Of a stretch of 51,520 nt of DNA, positions 28,895-38,861 are shown one piece after another. How positions within the stretch are numbered: the stretch's first letter is position 1; each line of letters opens with the position of its first letter. The notes below the pieces were generated by a model. That model was not told the origin of the DNA. It worked only from the letters and a program-made list of their open reading frames with translations, and did not search any database. This stretch comes from Candidatus Stercoripulliclostridium merdipullorum (lineage in GTDB: Bacteria; Bacillota; Clostridia; Christensenellales; DTU072): positions 1-51,520 of the forward strand of contig DVOH01000011.1 in assembly GCA_018713745.1 (NCBI GenBank). Direction: 5' to 3'. The position numbers and the translations under genes were made by a program.

Positions 28895-29799
28895 GTATAC
28901 TCCCCGCCTTCGTATATAAACTCGGGCACCAGTGTGATTTTGAAGATGCGGTAAACCGCCGTGCGGATTTTGTCGGCAAGCATCAGATAGTCGTCTGCCG
29001 TACCGCCTCCCGTGTTAACGATAAATCCCGCATGTTTGGGACTGACCATTGCGCCCCCGACGGCGACGCCTTTCAGTCCCGCGCGATCGATGTAGTATCC
29101 TGCGCCGATGCCCTCCGCTTTGCGGAAAGTCGAGCCGAGAGAGGGTTGGCGCGGTTGGGTGTTAAATCGCAAGTCAATCGCTCTGCGTTGATTTGCCTCA
29201 ATGACGCCGGGATGCTCTTCGTGCAGGCGCAAACGGGCTGACACGATTAGTTTGTCGTCAAAACAGTTGCTTGAGCTACGGTAATCAAACTTCAAGGCTG
29301 TTTTATCCATCGTGTGGCATGACCCGTCGGACAGATCGAGTACGGTGACGTCCTCGATCAGATCGCCGATTTCGCTGCCAAACGCTCCGGCATTCATTTT
29401 CAGTGCGCCGCCTAACGTCGCGGGGATCCCTGACAGGGCTTCCATCCCGCCGAGCCCGTGTTTCAGGGCAAAGGCGGCAAGACGCGGCAACGATTCGCCC
29501 GCCGCGGCAGAGATCAGCGTTCCGTTTGCTTCGACGCCGCGCAACTGTTTGGTGACGATTGCAAGGCGGTGAACGCCTCGGTCGGCGATCAGGGTATTGC
29601 TTGCGTTGCCGATCAACGTATACGGTACGCCTTTTTGCAGGAGACGCGCGATCCGTTCGAGATGCGCTTCCGACTGCGGCAGCAGGACGCAGTCCAGATT
29701 GCCTCCTCCGCGGTAAGCGGAAAGAGCGGCACCGCTTTGATCGGTGACAAGGGGAATCCCCTGCAAAAGTCTGAGGTCGGACGTCGACAACAAATTCAT
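28891..29799 (-). CDS. murB: UDP-N-acetylmuramate dehydrogenase
   Basis: YTLIGNASNTLIADRG, GIPATLGGALKMNAGAFG, PSLGSTFRKAEG; GAGAGG RBS before ATG at 29799. Confidence 0.95.
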   Translation of the reverse strand: MNLLSTSDLRLLQGIPLVTDQSGAALSAYRGGGNLDCVLLPQSEAHLERIARLLQKGVPYTLIGNASNTLIADRGVHRLAIVTKQLRGVEANGTLISAAAGESLPRLAAFALKHGLGGMEALSGIPATLGGALKMNAGAFGSEIGDLIEDVTVLDLSDGSCHTMDKTALKFDYRSSSNCFDDKLIVSARLRLHEEHPGVIEANQRRAIDLRFNTQPRQPSLGSTFRKAEGIGAGYYIDRAGLKGVAVGGAMVSPKHAGFIVNTGGGTADDYLMLADKIRTAVYRIFKITLVPEFIYEGGEYT

Positions 29800-29822
29800 T
29801 ATAGCACCTCTCAGCAAAAATT

Positions 29823-30776
29823 TCAATGCCGCGCACACATCAAAGCGCAAGATTCGTTATCGTGACAGACGACGCGGTAGAAGGCTACGATTGACATCGC
29901 AATTCCCGCAGCGCCGAGGACGGGATAGAGCTTGTCGACCAGAACGCCGAAGCCTGCCATTCCGAGAGTAAACGCCGCGGCAAGCGCGCCGAGAGCGGAG
30001 GTTGTCGTCTTTCCGGAGGACAGCGTAAGACAGCCGATCATCGTCGTCATGACCGATAGATAAATTAAAATTCCGCCCGTAAATCCGATTCCGAAACGGG
30101 AGGCAAGGGACAAGAGGGGCATTTCTTCTCCCTCCGAACCGATCACGGCAAAGCGGATCAGAAGCAGCAACGCCGCGATCACGACAAATATGATCAGGGC
30201 GGAAAAGAGATTGCCGCGGCGGGAAGTATCTGCCGAGAATTCCGCAATCAGGGCGCCGCCCGATACGATATTGAGTGCGGCGTAAAGCAAAGAGGAGGAA
30301 AACAGCAGACGTCCTCCGACGGTGATCCGAGGCGAAAGGGCATAAAGAACTACGACAAGCAGGACAATGAGCGGGACGGCAAAGAAGTTGACGTTTTTGA
30401 TGCGCTCGGCGCCGCCGATCACGATTGCCAGGGCAAGAAGTCCCGACAGAAGTCCGCCTCCGGAGAAGGAAAACGTGGTTTGAAGAATCAATTCGGCTCC
30501 GGCAATCATCGCCGCGAGCATGGCGAGGTTGGTAACCTTCAAAAAAATTTTCATGACTTGCGGGGCGCGCGGAAATAAAAAAGCGGCGGGATTTCCGTGC
30601 GAGAGCCTGCCGACTTCGAGAAACAAAAAGGCAAGCGCACCGAGAAGAAGTGCCGAAAAAATCGGAGCAAAGATACCGCCGTCTCCGAAAAATACGGCAA
30701 CTTCTTTCCCGGACGCAAAGCCCGCCCCGATAACGGTTCCGATAAAGGTAAACGCGATTTTCCAATATTTCAGCAT
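29823..30776 (-). CDS. YkvI-like multi-TM membrane protein
   Basis: FTFIGTVIGAGFASGKEVAVFFG N-terminus characteristic of YkvI family; about 10 TM. Confidence 0.75.
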   Translation of the reverse strand: MLKYWKIAFTFIGTVIGAGFASGKEVAVFFGDGGIFAPIFSALLLGALAFLFLEVGRLSHGNPAAFLFPRAPQVMKIFLKVTNLAMLAAMIAGAELILQTTFSFSGGGLLSGLLALAIVIGGAERIKNVNFFAVPLIVLLVVVLYALSPRITVGGRLLFSSSLLYAALNIVSGGALIAEFSADTSRRGNLFSALIIFVVIAALLLLIRFAVIGSEGEEMPLLSLASRFGIGFTGGILIYLSVMTTMIGCLTLSSGKTTTSALGALAAAFTLGMAGFGVLVDKLYPVLGAAGIAMSIVAFYRVVCHDNESCALMCARH

Positions 30777-30828
30777 ACAGCAATATATGCCGAAAAGGGG
30801 GCGGGCATACGGAAAACCGCGCAGGAAG

Positions 30829-31617
30829 TCAGTATCGCCTTGCGATCAGTTTTTCAAACAAAGCGACGATGAGATACATTGCCGTTGCCAGAAGGCACAG
30901 GACAAGGGTCATGGTCATGACGAGGTCGAGTTTGAAGATCTGCGAGCCGTAGACCAGGAGGTAGCCGATGCCTTCCCGCGAAACAAGGTATTCGCCCATA
31001 ATCGTACCGACCCAGCTCAACCCGACGTTGATTTTGAGTGTGGACATCAGCGTCGGAATGTTGGCGGGCAGGACGAGTTTGGTCAAAATTTGCAGTTTGG
31101 AAGCGCGCATAGCGCGGAGTAACTGGATTTTTTCTTTGTCGACTTCGTTGAATCCCGACAGCATGCCGATCGTCGTGATAATGACGGAAATCAGCAGTGC
31201 CATCGTAATGATTGCGGCGCGACCCGCACCGACCCAGATGATAATCAAAGGGCCGAGCGCGATTTTGGGCAATGCGTTGAGTACGACGACATAAGGTTCG
31301 GTCACCTTGCGCAGGGTATCGCTCCACCACAGTACGATTGCGACTGCCGTTCCGATCGCCGTTGCCAGCAGAAAGCTGACCACGGTTTCCCAAAGCGTCG
31401 CCGCAACGTGCGGGAAAAACATTCCGTCCCGAATCAGTCCCGCCAGCGTCGAAGCCATGCGGGAGGGGGAACTGATGATAAACGGGTCGATCCATTCGAG
31501 TGCGGCGACCAGCTCCCAGATCCCGAAAAACAGAAACAGGATCCCGATTTGCGCCAATCGAATTGCCAATTTGCGTCGTTTGAGTTTTTTACAGTAGTTC
31601 AGATGTTCGGTTGTCAT
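30829..31617 (-). CDS. ABC transporter permease (SsuC/ThiX-like)
   Basis: ALPKIALGPLIIIWVGAG EAA-type loop; start at M24 of ORF. Confidence 0.88.
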   Translation of the reverse strand: MTTEHLNYCKKLKRRKLAIRLAQIGILFLFFGIWELVAALEWIDPFIISSPSRMASTLAGLIRDGMFFPHVAATLWETVVSFLLATAIGTAVAIVLWWSDTLRKVTEPYVVVLNALPKIALGPLIIIWVGAGRAAIITMALLISVIITTIGMLSGFNEVDKEKIQLLRAMRASKLQILTKLVLPANIPTLMSTLKINVGLSWVGTIMGEYLVSREGIGYLLVYGSQIFKLDLVMTMTLVLCLLATAMYLIVALFEKLIARRY

Positions 31618-32374
31618 CGGTAACCTCCAGCTCCTTCCAGAGTTGTTTGAAATATTTGGCAAACAGAGGGGACTCCCTTCGCGCAAGGGGGGATTGTCCC
31701 GGAGAGAATTGCGGGGTCAAAACGGTCTTGACCACGGCGGGACGCTCGCTGAGCACGATGATTTTATCCGCCATCGAGATGGCTTCGGACAGATCGTGGG
31801 TGACAAGCATCGCCGTTTTCTTCTCCTCTTTTATAATGCGATAGACGTCGTCGCAGACGGTGAGACGCGTCTGAAAATCCAGTGCCGAAAACGGTTCGTC
31901 CAGCAAAAGAAGTCGGGGCGAAGTGACCAGCGTCCGGATCAGTGCCGCGCGTTGGCGCATTCCGCCCGACAGTTCGGAAGGGCGTTTGTTCAGACAATCG
32001 CCCAGTCCGTATTTTCGGAGAAGTGCGCGGGCTTTCTCGACGGTTTCGGGCGATTTGCTTCTTTGAATTTCCAGCCCCAGCGTTACGTTTTTCAGGATCG
32101 AACGCCATTCGAACAGTTGGTCGCGTTGGGGCATCAGTCCGACCTGCTTGCTTCCCGCAATCGGTTTCCCGTCGAGTTCGATCACCCCGGAAGACGGTTC
32201 GATCAGCCCCGCAAGCAACGAAAGCAGCGTCGTTTTGCCGCAACCCGACGGTCCTACAATGACGACAAATTCTTCTTCCCGCACTTCAAAACCGATATTT
32301 TTCAGCGCAAGCGTTTCGCTTTCGGGGCTGTGATAGCTCAAAGAAACGTCGTTTAATTTCAATAAGTTATGCAT
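31589..32374 (-). CDS. ABC transporter ATP-binding protein (SsuB/ThiZ-like)
   Basis: VGPSGCGKTTLL Walker A, LSGGMRQRAALIRTL signature, LLLLDEPFSALD Walker B. Confidence 0.93.
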   Translation of the reverse strand: MHNLLKLNDVSLSYHSPESETLALKNIGFEVREEEFVVIVGPSGCGKTTLLSLLAGLIEPSSGVIELDGKPIAGSKQVGLMPQRDQLFEWRSILKNVTLGLEIQRSKSPETVEKARALLRKYGLGDCLNKRPSELSGGMRQRAALIRTLVTSPRLLLLDEPFSALDFQTRLTVCDDVYRIIKEEKKTAMLVTHDLSEAISMADKIIVLSERPAVVKTVLTPQFSPGQSPLARRESPLFAKYFKQLWKELEVTDDNRTSELL

Positions 32375-32399
32375 AATGGCTCCTTTGTAAAGGTTGCGT

Positions 32400-33395
32400 T
32401 CAGGCGGCATCCGCGATGGATTGCGCAATCGTATTGTCAATAATATCGGTAAATGCCACGCGCCGATCGATCGATCCGGCAAACATCAGCACGTCCAGTA
32501 ATGTATTGAATTCGGCCTCGCTCATGACGGGTGAAGTTTTGTATGCGTCGATCGCCTTGTAAGCGCGGACTGCGTTTTTTAAGGTTTCGACGCTTGTCGA
32601 CGGAAAACTCGGTTGAAGTGCCGCGGCGATTGTGGCGTCATCCTGCTCGGTGACGTAATCGATCCCGCGCATGACGGCGCGCATAAACGCTTTGACGGTA
32701 TCGGGCTTTTCGCGGAGATAGCTTTGCGTTGCCATAAAGCATGTGTACGGAACGTCGGACACGGCTGCGCCGACCGAAGTGATGACATGTCCTTTCCCCG
32801 CCGCTTGATATTCGGTCGCGTTGGGTTCGAACATCGTGCAATAGTCGCCCGTGCCGCCTTCGAACGCCGCGGTGATCAGATCGAACTGGACGTCGTAATT
32901 GATCGTTACGTCCTGACCTTCGGTCAAACCGTTGGCGTACAAGGCGTATTCGAGCATCATTGCGGGCATGCCGCCTTGCCGTCCGCCGATGATCTCTTTG
33001 CCGCGGAGATCTTGCCAGCTGAAATCGGGATCTGCCGATCTGCCGATCAGGAAAGATCCGTCTTTGCGCGTCAGTTGTCCGAATACGACGGGATAGTTTT
33101 TGCTGCCGCCGAGGCGAACATACACTGCGGTTTCGGGTCCCATAAGTCCGATATCGGCTTGCCCGCTCATAACCGCCGTCATCGATTTGTCGGAGCCTCC
33201 GCCGTTGGTCATCTCGATCGTAATGCCTTCGTCTTCAAAAAACCCTTGGTTGATCGCGACGTAAAGGGGCGCGTAAAAAACCGAGTGCGTGACCTCGTTG
33301 ACGCGGACGACGTTATCCTTTTCGTTTTTGCAACCGACAAGACAAATGCCGAAGGTCAGCACAACGATCAGGAGAAGGATAAGATATTTTTTCAT
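32400..33395 (-). CDS. ABC transporter substrate-binding lipoprotein (THI5/NMT1/SsuA-like)
   Basis: LVGCKNEKD lipobox; HSVFYAPLYVAINQGFFEDEGITIEM; GRQGGMPAMMLEYALY. Confidence 0.85.
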   Translation of the reverse strand: MKKYLILLLIVVLTFGICLVGCKNEKDNVVRVNEVTHSVFYAPLYVAINQGFFEDEGITIEMTNGGGSDKSMTAVMSGQADIGLMGPETAVYVRLGGSKNYPVVFGQLTRKDGSFLIGRSADPDFSWQDLRGKEIIGGRQGGMPAMMLEYALYANGLTEGQDVTINYDVQFDLITAAFEGGTGDYCTMFEPNATEYQAAGKGHVITSVGAAVSDVPYTCFMATQSYLREKPDTVKAFMRAVMRGIDYVTEQDDATIAAALQPSFPSTSVETLKNAVRAYKAIDAYKTSPVMSEAEFNTLLDVLMFAGSIDRRVAFTDIIDNTIAQSIADAA

Positions 33396-33494
33396 GTTGT
33401 TTCCTCCAAAAGATAATCACTACATACTATGTAAAAACGGGGTGACGAGTTGACGAAACGGTAAAGAATGGCAACGGAAAATAGGGGCAGAATA

Positions 33495-33523
33495 TTTACG
33501 ACGCCGAAAAGATGTGGTAATAT
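33495..33523 (+). promoter_or_regulatory. putative promoter of surface protein
   Basis: TTTACG-17 nt-TAATAT, 6 nt before ATG 33530. Confidence 0.45.
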
Positions 33524-33529
33524 ATAACT

Positions 33530-35557
33530 ATGCTTCAGTATAAAAGAGCTTTTATGATTCTGATGATTCCGCTTTTTCTCGTCGCATGGATGCTCGTTGC
33601 GGCGATGCCCGGTCTGCACGCGACGGCGTATGCGGAAGATGCGGAGAGCGGACTGACCTATATCGGCGCAACGGCGAACGTCAACGGCGTTGCCGAAGCG
33701 TTTGATCCGTCTGAGGGCGCATACGGCAGCGGAATCCGTTTGCAGTACGCAACCGATCTGCCGTATTATCGCGTAACGTTGCAGGGAGCGGGAGATCCCG
33801 TCGTTTCATCCGTCCTCCAAACCCAAAACGGAACGATCGGATTTGCGATTGTCGACGCAGGGGGCGTTCCGATCGAAGGCAAAGTGGATGTGACGCTTGA
33901 AGGGCTTCGTCACCCCGATGCTTTGGCGGTTGCGACCGAGCGGATTACCGTATGGCAGGACACCGTGTTGCCGCCCGTACCGTACTTTGATTCCGATACG
34001 TTTTACGCAACGCACGATCAACCGTTTTTGTTGCGTTATCGCTTGTTTGCCGACGAAATGTCCGGGATCGATTTTGCCGAAAGCGGTTATCGCTACGAAG
34101 ATTTCAAAGGAAATACCGTCATTCCTTATACGCCGTTTGCCGCCGATTATCTCGAGCACGGTATTACGATCGACCGCAACGGACGGCTGACGTTTACCGT
34201 CTATGACAAGGCGGGCAACGTCGGCGAAATTTCCGTCGATTGTACGGGCTTTGATTATCAAGTTGCCGAAGTTCCCGTCATTACCGTCGATCCGACCGAG
34301 GGTTACGCACAGGCAATCCGGGTCGCAATGACCTGGGGAGAGCGTTACGATCAGTACGAAGGGGGATATCGCTACTACGCCGTAGTGACGGAGAGCGGCG
34401 TTTTGCAAAAACTTCCTTACAAAGGACCCGTAACGATCGATACCGAAGGGCGAGTCGAAGTCTATGCGTATTACAAAAAAGCGGACGGAAGCGAAGCGAG
34501 CGTATCGACCGTGATCGAAAATCGCATCGACAAAACGCCGCCTCTGACAACGCCGACGACCGAAAGTCTGGAGATTGCCATCGATCTGACCGCGGCAAAC
34601 CCCTTGACGTTTTCGGTGGTGGCGGAAGATCGTGTCAGCGGGATAGCAACGGTCGAGAAAGGGGACGGAACGCCGCTTCTGTTTGACAGCGGACGGTATT
34701 ACGGCGTGCTGGACGGGGGGGACGATCTCAGAGAAGTCGTACTGATTTTAACCGATGTTGCCGGCAACCGTACGCGGATTGCGTTGACCGACTTTGCCGG
34801 GATCCCGTATGCGACAATCGAAAAATACGCCGGGATTTACCGGGGACTGACCGAAGCCGACTATACGGCGGCGGCATGGACGGAACTGCAAAAACAATTC
34901 CGTACTTTGAGTTATTATTTGCTGACCCCCAATCCTTCGAGTTCGGCAATCAACCAAATGGGACTTGCCATCGAAGAAGCGGTACGGGGCAAAACGGCCG
35001 TGACCAACCGAATCGAAACATATCCCGAAGGACTCAGCGGCGACTTTACGTTCGATGCGGCATCCGATGCCTTCGGCGTCCGCAAAGGCGACAAAGTGAC
35101 CTTGACGGTCAATGCCGGGAGCGGGAGTGCCGCCGATCTCACAGCCTGGAAAGAGCAAGGGATCCGCCAAAGCGGATTTCAAACGGCAAGGGGATTTGTA
35201 TTCCGGATCGACGCGAAGGGGACCGAAGGCGCGGCTCCTCTTGTGCGTGCGATTACCGTCGGGGTGGGACTGCCCGAAGGCAGTGTTCGAGGCCGCGTGT
35301 ATGCGGTGTCCGACGACGGAACCTTGACCGAACTCAATACCTATCTCCAAAACGGCAGACTGTATTTTGTCACGGATACCACGGGGAACTTTGTTTATGT
35401 CGTCGACGACGCGGGGACGGGTAAGGTGGAAGGCGGCTTCATGATCGGCGGCAGATATTATAATAACGTCGCGGTGGGAGTGACGGCGGCGGTCATCGTA
35501 GTCGTTTGTGTCGGCGTCTTTTTCGGCGTGTATTTTCTTTTGAAAAAACGGAAATAA
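33530..35557 (+). CDS. surface protein with signal peptide, Ig-like modules and C-terminal TM (675 aa)
   Basis: Signal LIPLFLVAWMLVAAMPGLHATAYA; repeated DxAGN(V/R) and IDKTPP Ig-like motifs; VAVGVTAAVIVVVCVGVFFGVYFLLKKRK anchor. Confidence 0.75.
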   Translation: MLQYKRAFMILMIPLFLVAWMLVAAMPGLHATAYAEDAESGLTYIGATANVNGVAEAFDPSEGAYGSGIRLQYATDLPYYRVTLQGAGDPVVSSVLQTQNGTIGFAIVDAGGVPIEGKVDVTLEGLRHPDALAVATERITVWQDTVLPPVPYFDSDTFYATHDQPFLLRYRLFADEMSGIDFAESGYRYEDFKGNTVIPYTPFAADYLEHGITIDRNGRLTFTVYDKAGNVGEISVDCTGFDYQVAEVPVITVDPTEGYAQAIRVAMTWGERYDQYEGGYRYYAVVTESGVLQKLPYKGPVTIDTEGRVEVYAYYKKADGSEASVSTVIENRIDKTPPLTTPTTESLEIAIDLTAANPLTFSVVAEDRVSGIATVEKGDGTPLLFDSGRYYGVLDGGDDLREVVLILTDVAGNRTRIALTDFAGIPYATIEKYAGIYRGLTEADYTAAAWTELQKQFRTLSYYLLTPNPSSSAINQMGLAIEEAVRGKTAVTNRIETYPEGLSGDFTFDAASDAFGVRKGDKVTLTVNAGSGSAADLTAWKEQGIRQSGFQTARGFVFRIDAKGTEGAAPLVRAITVGVGLPEGSVRGRVYAVSDDGTLTELNTYLQNGRLYFVTDTTGNFVYVVDDAGTGKVEGGFMIGGRYYNNVAVGVTAAVIVVVCVGVFFGVYFLLKKRK

Positions 35558-35590
35558 TACCCGGGTCTTCCAATATAATATAGGAGCGGT

Positions 35591-36448
35591 ATGGTTAAGT
35601 CGGCACTGAAACTGTATTACAAAAATTGGCGTTTGATTTTTATTCCGATGGGCATCATTTATCTTGCGCTGATTTTGTCGATGCTGTTTTTGTTTTCGGG
35701 TCTGGTCAACATACTGTTGCAAGGGGCGTCGGAATCGTTTGACGAAATTTATGCCGCGGTTTCGCGTTTTTTTGTCGACAGCGATATCGGTGCAATGATC
35801 GACAAAGGGTATGCCGAGCAAATTTTTTCCGAAACCATCGATATGCTGCGTGCCAACGGTGCCATGGTTGCGGCTTCGGCAAAATCACGGCTGACGCTCA
35901 GCGTGTTTTTTGTCATGGCTTGCATTGTCTTTGCGCAAAAACTGACGCGTTCTATGTTACGCAAGGATGCTCGGTGGGACGACTCGAGAAGGGGGCTGAT
36001 CGTGATCGTCTTTCGCTATCTGATTTCTACGGGGCTGGTCTTTCTGTTCACCTGGCTGAGTTTTTTGTGGGTGTATTCGTTGCTGTTTACCGTAATCGTA
36101 TATATAGTATTGTCGGCAATTACCAATTTATTTTCCACATGGTTTTTGCATTATCACAACTATCCGATGTCCGCCATTCTCAACGGGAAAAGCGTGCTTG
36201 CGCTGGTCGGAACGCGTTTAACGACGTTTTTTATCAACGTTGTCAGCGTGATGGTCATTGCCTCGGTGTTCAGTATGTTTGTGGGCATTCTGCTGGGGAT
36301 CCCGTTGTTTGCCTATAACTCAGCCGTCAATGACGTGATCGGATTGGAATACTTCAAAAAAATCATCAAGTCAAAACCCACCCTCTCCGAGTCACAACCT
36401 GCTCAGGAAGCAAAGAAGGAAGGAGCCGTTTCTGCCGAAAAAGCATAA
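35591..36448 (+). CDS. uncharacterised multi-TM membrane protein
   Basis: About 5-6 hydrophobic segments, charged C-terminus; GGAG RBS; 33 nt after surface protein. Confidence 0.7.
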   Translation: MVKSALKLYYKNWRLIFIPMGIIYLALILSMLFLFSGLVNILLQGASESFDEIYAAVSRFFVDSDIGAMIDKGYAEQIFSETIDMLRANGAMVAASAKSRLTLSVFFVMACIVFAQKLTRSMLRKDARWDDSRRGLIVIVFRYLISTGLVFLFTWLSFLWVYSLLFTVIVYIVLSAITNLFSTWFLHYHNYPMSAILNGKSVLALVGTRLTTFFINVVSVMVIASVFSMFVGILLGIPLFAYNSAVNDVIGLEYFKKIIKSKPTLSESQPAQEAKKEGAVSAEKA

Positions 36449-36501
36449 GGCGCAGTCCGGTAGGAGGGGAACTCTTAACCTTTCAGAAGTCGAGTCAATC
36501 A

Positions 36502-36538
36502 AAAAACCCGCCGTTCGGGAATCCGCAGGCGGGTTTTT
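36502..36538. terminator. bidirectional terminator
   Basis: AAAAACCCGCC...GGCGGGTTTTT between convergent genes. Confidence 0.85.
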
Positions 36539-36562
36539 CGATGCTTAAAATTTGTTTTTCGA

Positions 36563-37723
36563 TTAGATCAGACGGATGCTGACGATATTGTCGAGCGCGC
36601 CGAGACGATCGAAAAGGTCGTCGTCCATTTCGCCGAGGCAGACGTCCGTGTCGATAACGGCATACCCCACACCTTTCTTTTCGACCGAGTGGATTTGGTA
36701 ATTGATCCCGTCGAGGATCTGCCGCAGACAGGCAATCGCGTCGGTTCCGGCGTTGTAAATGACGCACATCCGATGCTCGGCACTGCGTTCGACCTGCAGG
36801 GAGGGGAAATTGACGCTGTTGCGGATATTGCCGTTTTCGAGATAGTCTTTGAGTTGGGCAGCCGCCATAACGGCGCAGTTGTCTTCGGCTTCTTCGGTGC
36901 TGGCGCCGAGGTGGGGGATTGCAATGATATGCTCGGTGTTGAGTACGTCCTCGGTGGGGAAGTCGACGACATAACGCGCGATTTTGCCCGATGCCAATGC
37001 CTCTTTGAGATCGGGAACGTTGACGAGTTCGGCGCGGCTCATGTTGAGGATAACGGCGCCGTCTTTCATGGTTGCAATGCTGTCGCGGTTGATCATTGCG
37101 CGTGTGCTGTCGAGGAGAGGGACGTGCAGGGTCAGGAAGTCTGCGGAAGCAATGACCGTTTCGGCAGAGTCGGCAAAGGTAGCTACGCCGTTAAGAAGCG
37201 TTTTGACGGTATCGGACAGGAAGGGATCGTAGCCGATGACTTCCATACCGAGCGCGTGGGCGGCGATTGCGATTTTTGCTCCGATGGCACCGAGTCCGAT
37301 GACGCCGAGCGTTTTGCCGAGGATTTCGTGTCCGCCGAATTGCGACTTGCCTTTTTCGACCATTTTGGGGACTGCGTCTCCGTTGCCGGCAAGCCCGTTT
37401 GCCCAACTGATTCCGCCGATGACGTCACGGCTTGCAAGCAGCATGCCGCAAAGGACAAGCTCTTTGACGGCGTTTGCGTTGGCGCCGGGGGTGTTGAATA
37501 CGACGACACCCTTTTCGGTCATGCGGGGCAAAGGAATATTGTTGACGCCCGCACCCGCTCTTGCCACGGCAAGCAGATTGTCCTTGATGTCGAATTCCGC
37601 CATGTTGGCACTGCGGACAAGGACTGCGTCGGGTGCTTCGACGTCGTCGGCAACGTGATAGCTGTCGTCGAGCACGTCGTAGATTTTTTTGCTGATCGAA
37701 TTGAGTTTCAAGATTTCGTACAT
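36563..37723 (-). CDS. serA: phosphoglycerate dehydrogenase
   Basis: LGVIGLGAIGAKIA, ILNMSRAELVN, IPHLGASTEEAEDNCA; C-terminal ACT domain. Confidence 0.92.
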   Translation of the reverse strand: MYEILKLNSISKKIYDVLDDSYHVADDVEAPDAVLVRSANMAEFDIKDNLLAVARAGAGVNNIPLPRMTEKGVVVFNTPGANANAVKELVLCGMLLASRDVIGGISWANGLAGNGDAVPKMVEKGKSQFGGHEILGKTLGVIGLGAIGAKIAIAAHALGMEVIGYDPFLSDTVKTLLNGVATFADSAETVIASADFLTLHVPLLDSTRAMINRDSIATMKDGAVILNMSRAELVNVPDLKEALASGKIARYVVDFPTEDVLNTEHIIAIPHLGASTEEAEDNCAVMAAAQLKDYLENGNIRNSVNFPSLQVERSAEHRMCVIYNAGTDAIACLRQILDGINYQIHSVEKKGVGYAVIDTDVCLGEMDDDLFDRLGALDNIVSIRLI

Positions 37724-37725
37724 AT

Positions 37726-38802
37726 TCAGCGGTTCTCCGTTTCGAATTTTTTCATGAAGTCGATCAATGCTTTGACTCCTTCCACGGGCATCGCGTTGTA
37801 AATACTTGCGCGCATTCCGCCCGCAAGACGGTGACCCTTCAAGGAAACCAGTCCGTTTGCGGCAGCTTCTTTGATGAACTTGGCGTCGGTTTCGGGCGAA
37901 GGCGTGACGAAGGGAACGTTCATGATCGAACGGTCGGCGGGATTGACGCGGTTGGTATAGAAAGAACTGTTGTCGATAAAGTCATACAAAAGACCGGCTT
38001 TGTATTCGTTGATCTTTTGGATTTCGGCAACGCCGCCGAGCTTTTTGAGCCAACGGAACGTCAGCATACTCATATAAACGGAGAAGCAGGGGGGCGTGTT
38101 GTAAAGGCTGTCTGCCGCCGCTTGGGTGGAGTATTTGAGCATGGTCGGGCAGATCGCCATCGGGTGGTCGATCGCATCCTTTTTGACAATCACGATGGTG
38201 ACGCCTGCGGGCCCGATATTTTTTTGTGCGCCGGCATAAATCAGCTGAAAACGATTGACGTCAACGACTTCAGACAGGATGTTGCTGGACATATCGGTGA
38301 CGAGGGGTGCGGCAGTTTTGGGGAATTTGGTAAAGCGGGTCCCGAAAATCGTATTGTTCATCGTAAAGTGAACATAATCGATATCGTCGCGGAATTCGAC
38401 GGTGTCGAGGTCGGGGATATAGGTGAAGGCTTTGTCTTTGGAGCTTGCCGCGATGCGGATATCGCCGTATTTTTGGGCTTCTTTGGCGGCTTTTTCGGCA
38501 AAGTTTCCGGTGACGAGATAGTCGGCTTTGCCTTTGACGAGAAGGTTGAGGGGAACCGCCTCAAACTGGGTGGAGGCGCCGCCCTGCACAAACAGAACAT
38601 AATAGTCGTCGCCGATGCCCATGAGTTCGCGCAGGAGAGCGCCGGCTTCGTTGTTGATGTCTTCGTACCATTTGGAACGGTGACTCATTTCGGTAACGGA
38701 CATACCGCTGCCGTTGAAATTCAAAAAGTCTTTTTGAGCCTGTAATTTGACTTCGTCGGCAAGAACCGAAGGTCCTGCCGAAAAATTGTAAACTTTCTGC
38801 AT
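37726..38802 (-). CDS. serC: phosphoserine transaminase
   Basis: VYNFSAGPSVLADEVK, YAGAQKNIGPAGVTIVIV PLP-lysine motif. Confidence 0.96.
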   Translation of the reverse strand: MQKVYNFSAGPSVLADEVKLQAQKDFLNFNGSGMSVTEMSHRSKWYEDINNEAGALLRELMGIGDDYYVLFVQGGASTQFEAVPLNLLVKGKADYLVTGNFAEKAAKEAQKYGDIRIAASSKDKAFTYIPDLDTVEFRDDIDYVHFTMNNTIFGTRFTKFPKTAAPLVTDMSSNILSEVVDVNRFQLIYAGAQKNIGPAGVTIVIVKKDAIDHPMAICPTMLKYSTQAAADSLYNTPPCFSVYMSMLTFRWLKKLGGVAEIQKINEYKAGLLYDFIDNSSFYTNRVNPADRSIMNVPFVTPSPETDAKFIKEAAANGLVSLKGHRLAGGMRASIYNAMPVEGVKALIDFMKKFETENR

Positions 38803-38832
38803 AAAAACCTCGCAAATGGATTTGATAAATAC

Positions 38833-38861
38833 ATTATATACTTTTCCGATGAAAGTGTCTA
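38833..38861 (-). promoter_or_regulatory. promoter of serC
   Basis: Minus strand TAGACA-17 nt-TATAAT. Confidence 0.75.

Noticed and set aside
33396-33529. Possible TPP or other riboswitch upstream of the THI5-like SBP
   Set aside because: No CUGAGA or other conserved TPP aptamer segments, and the leader is too short and unstructured by eye
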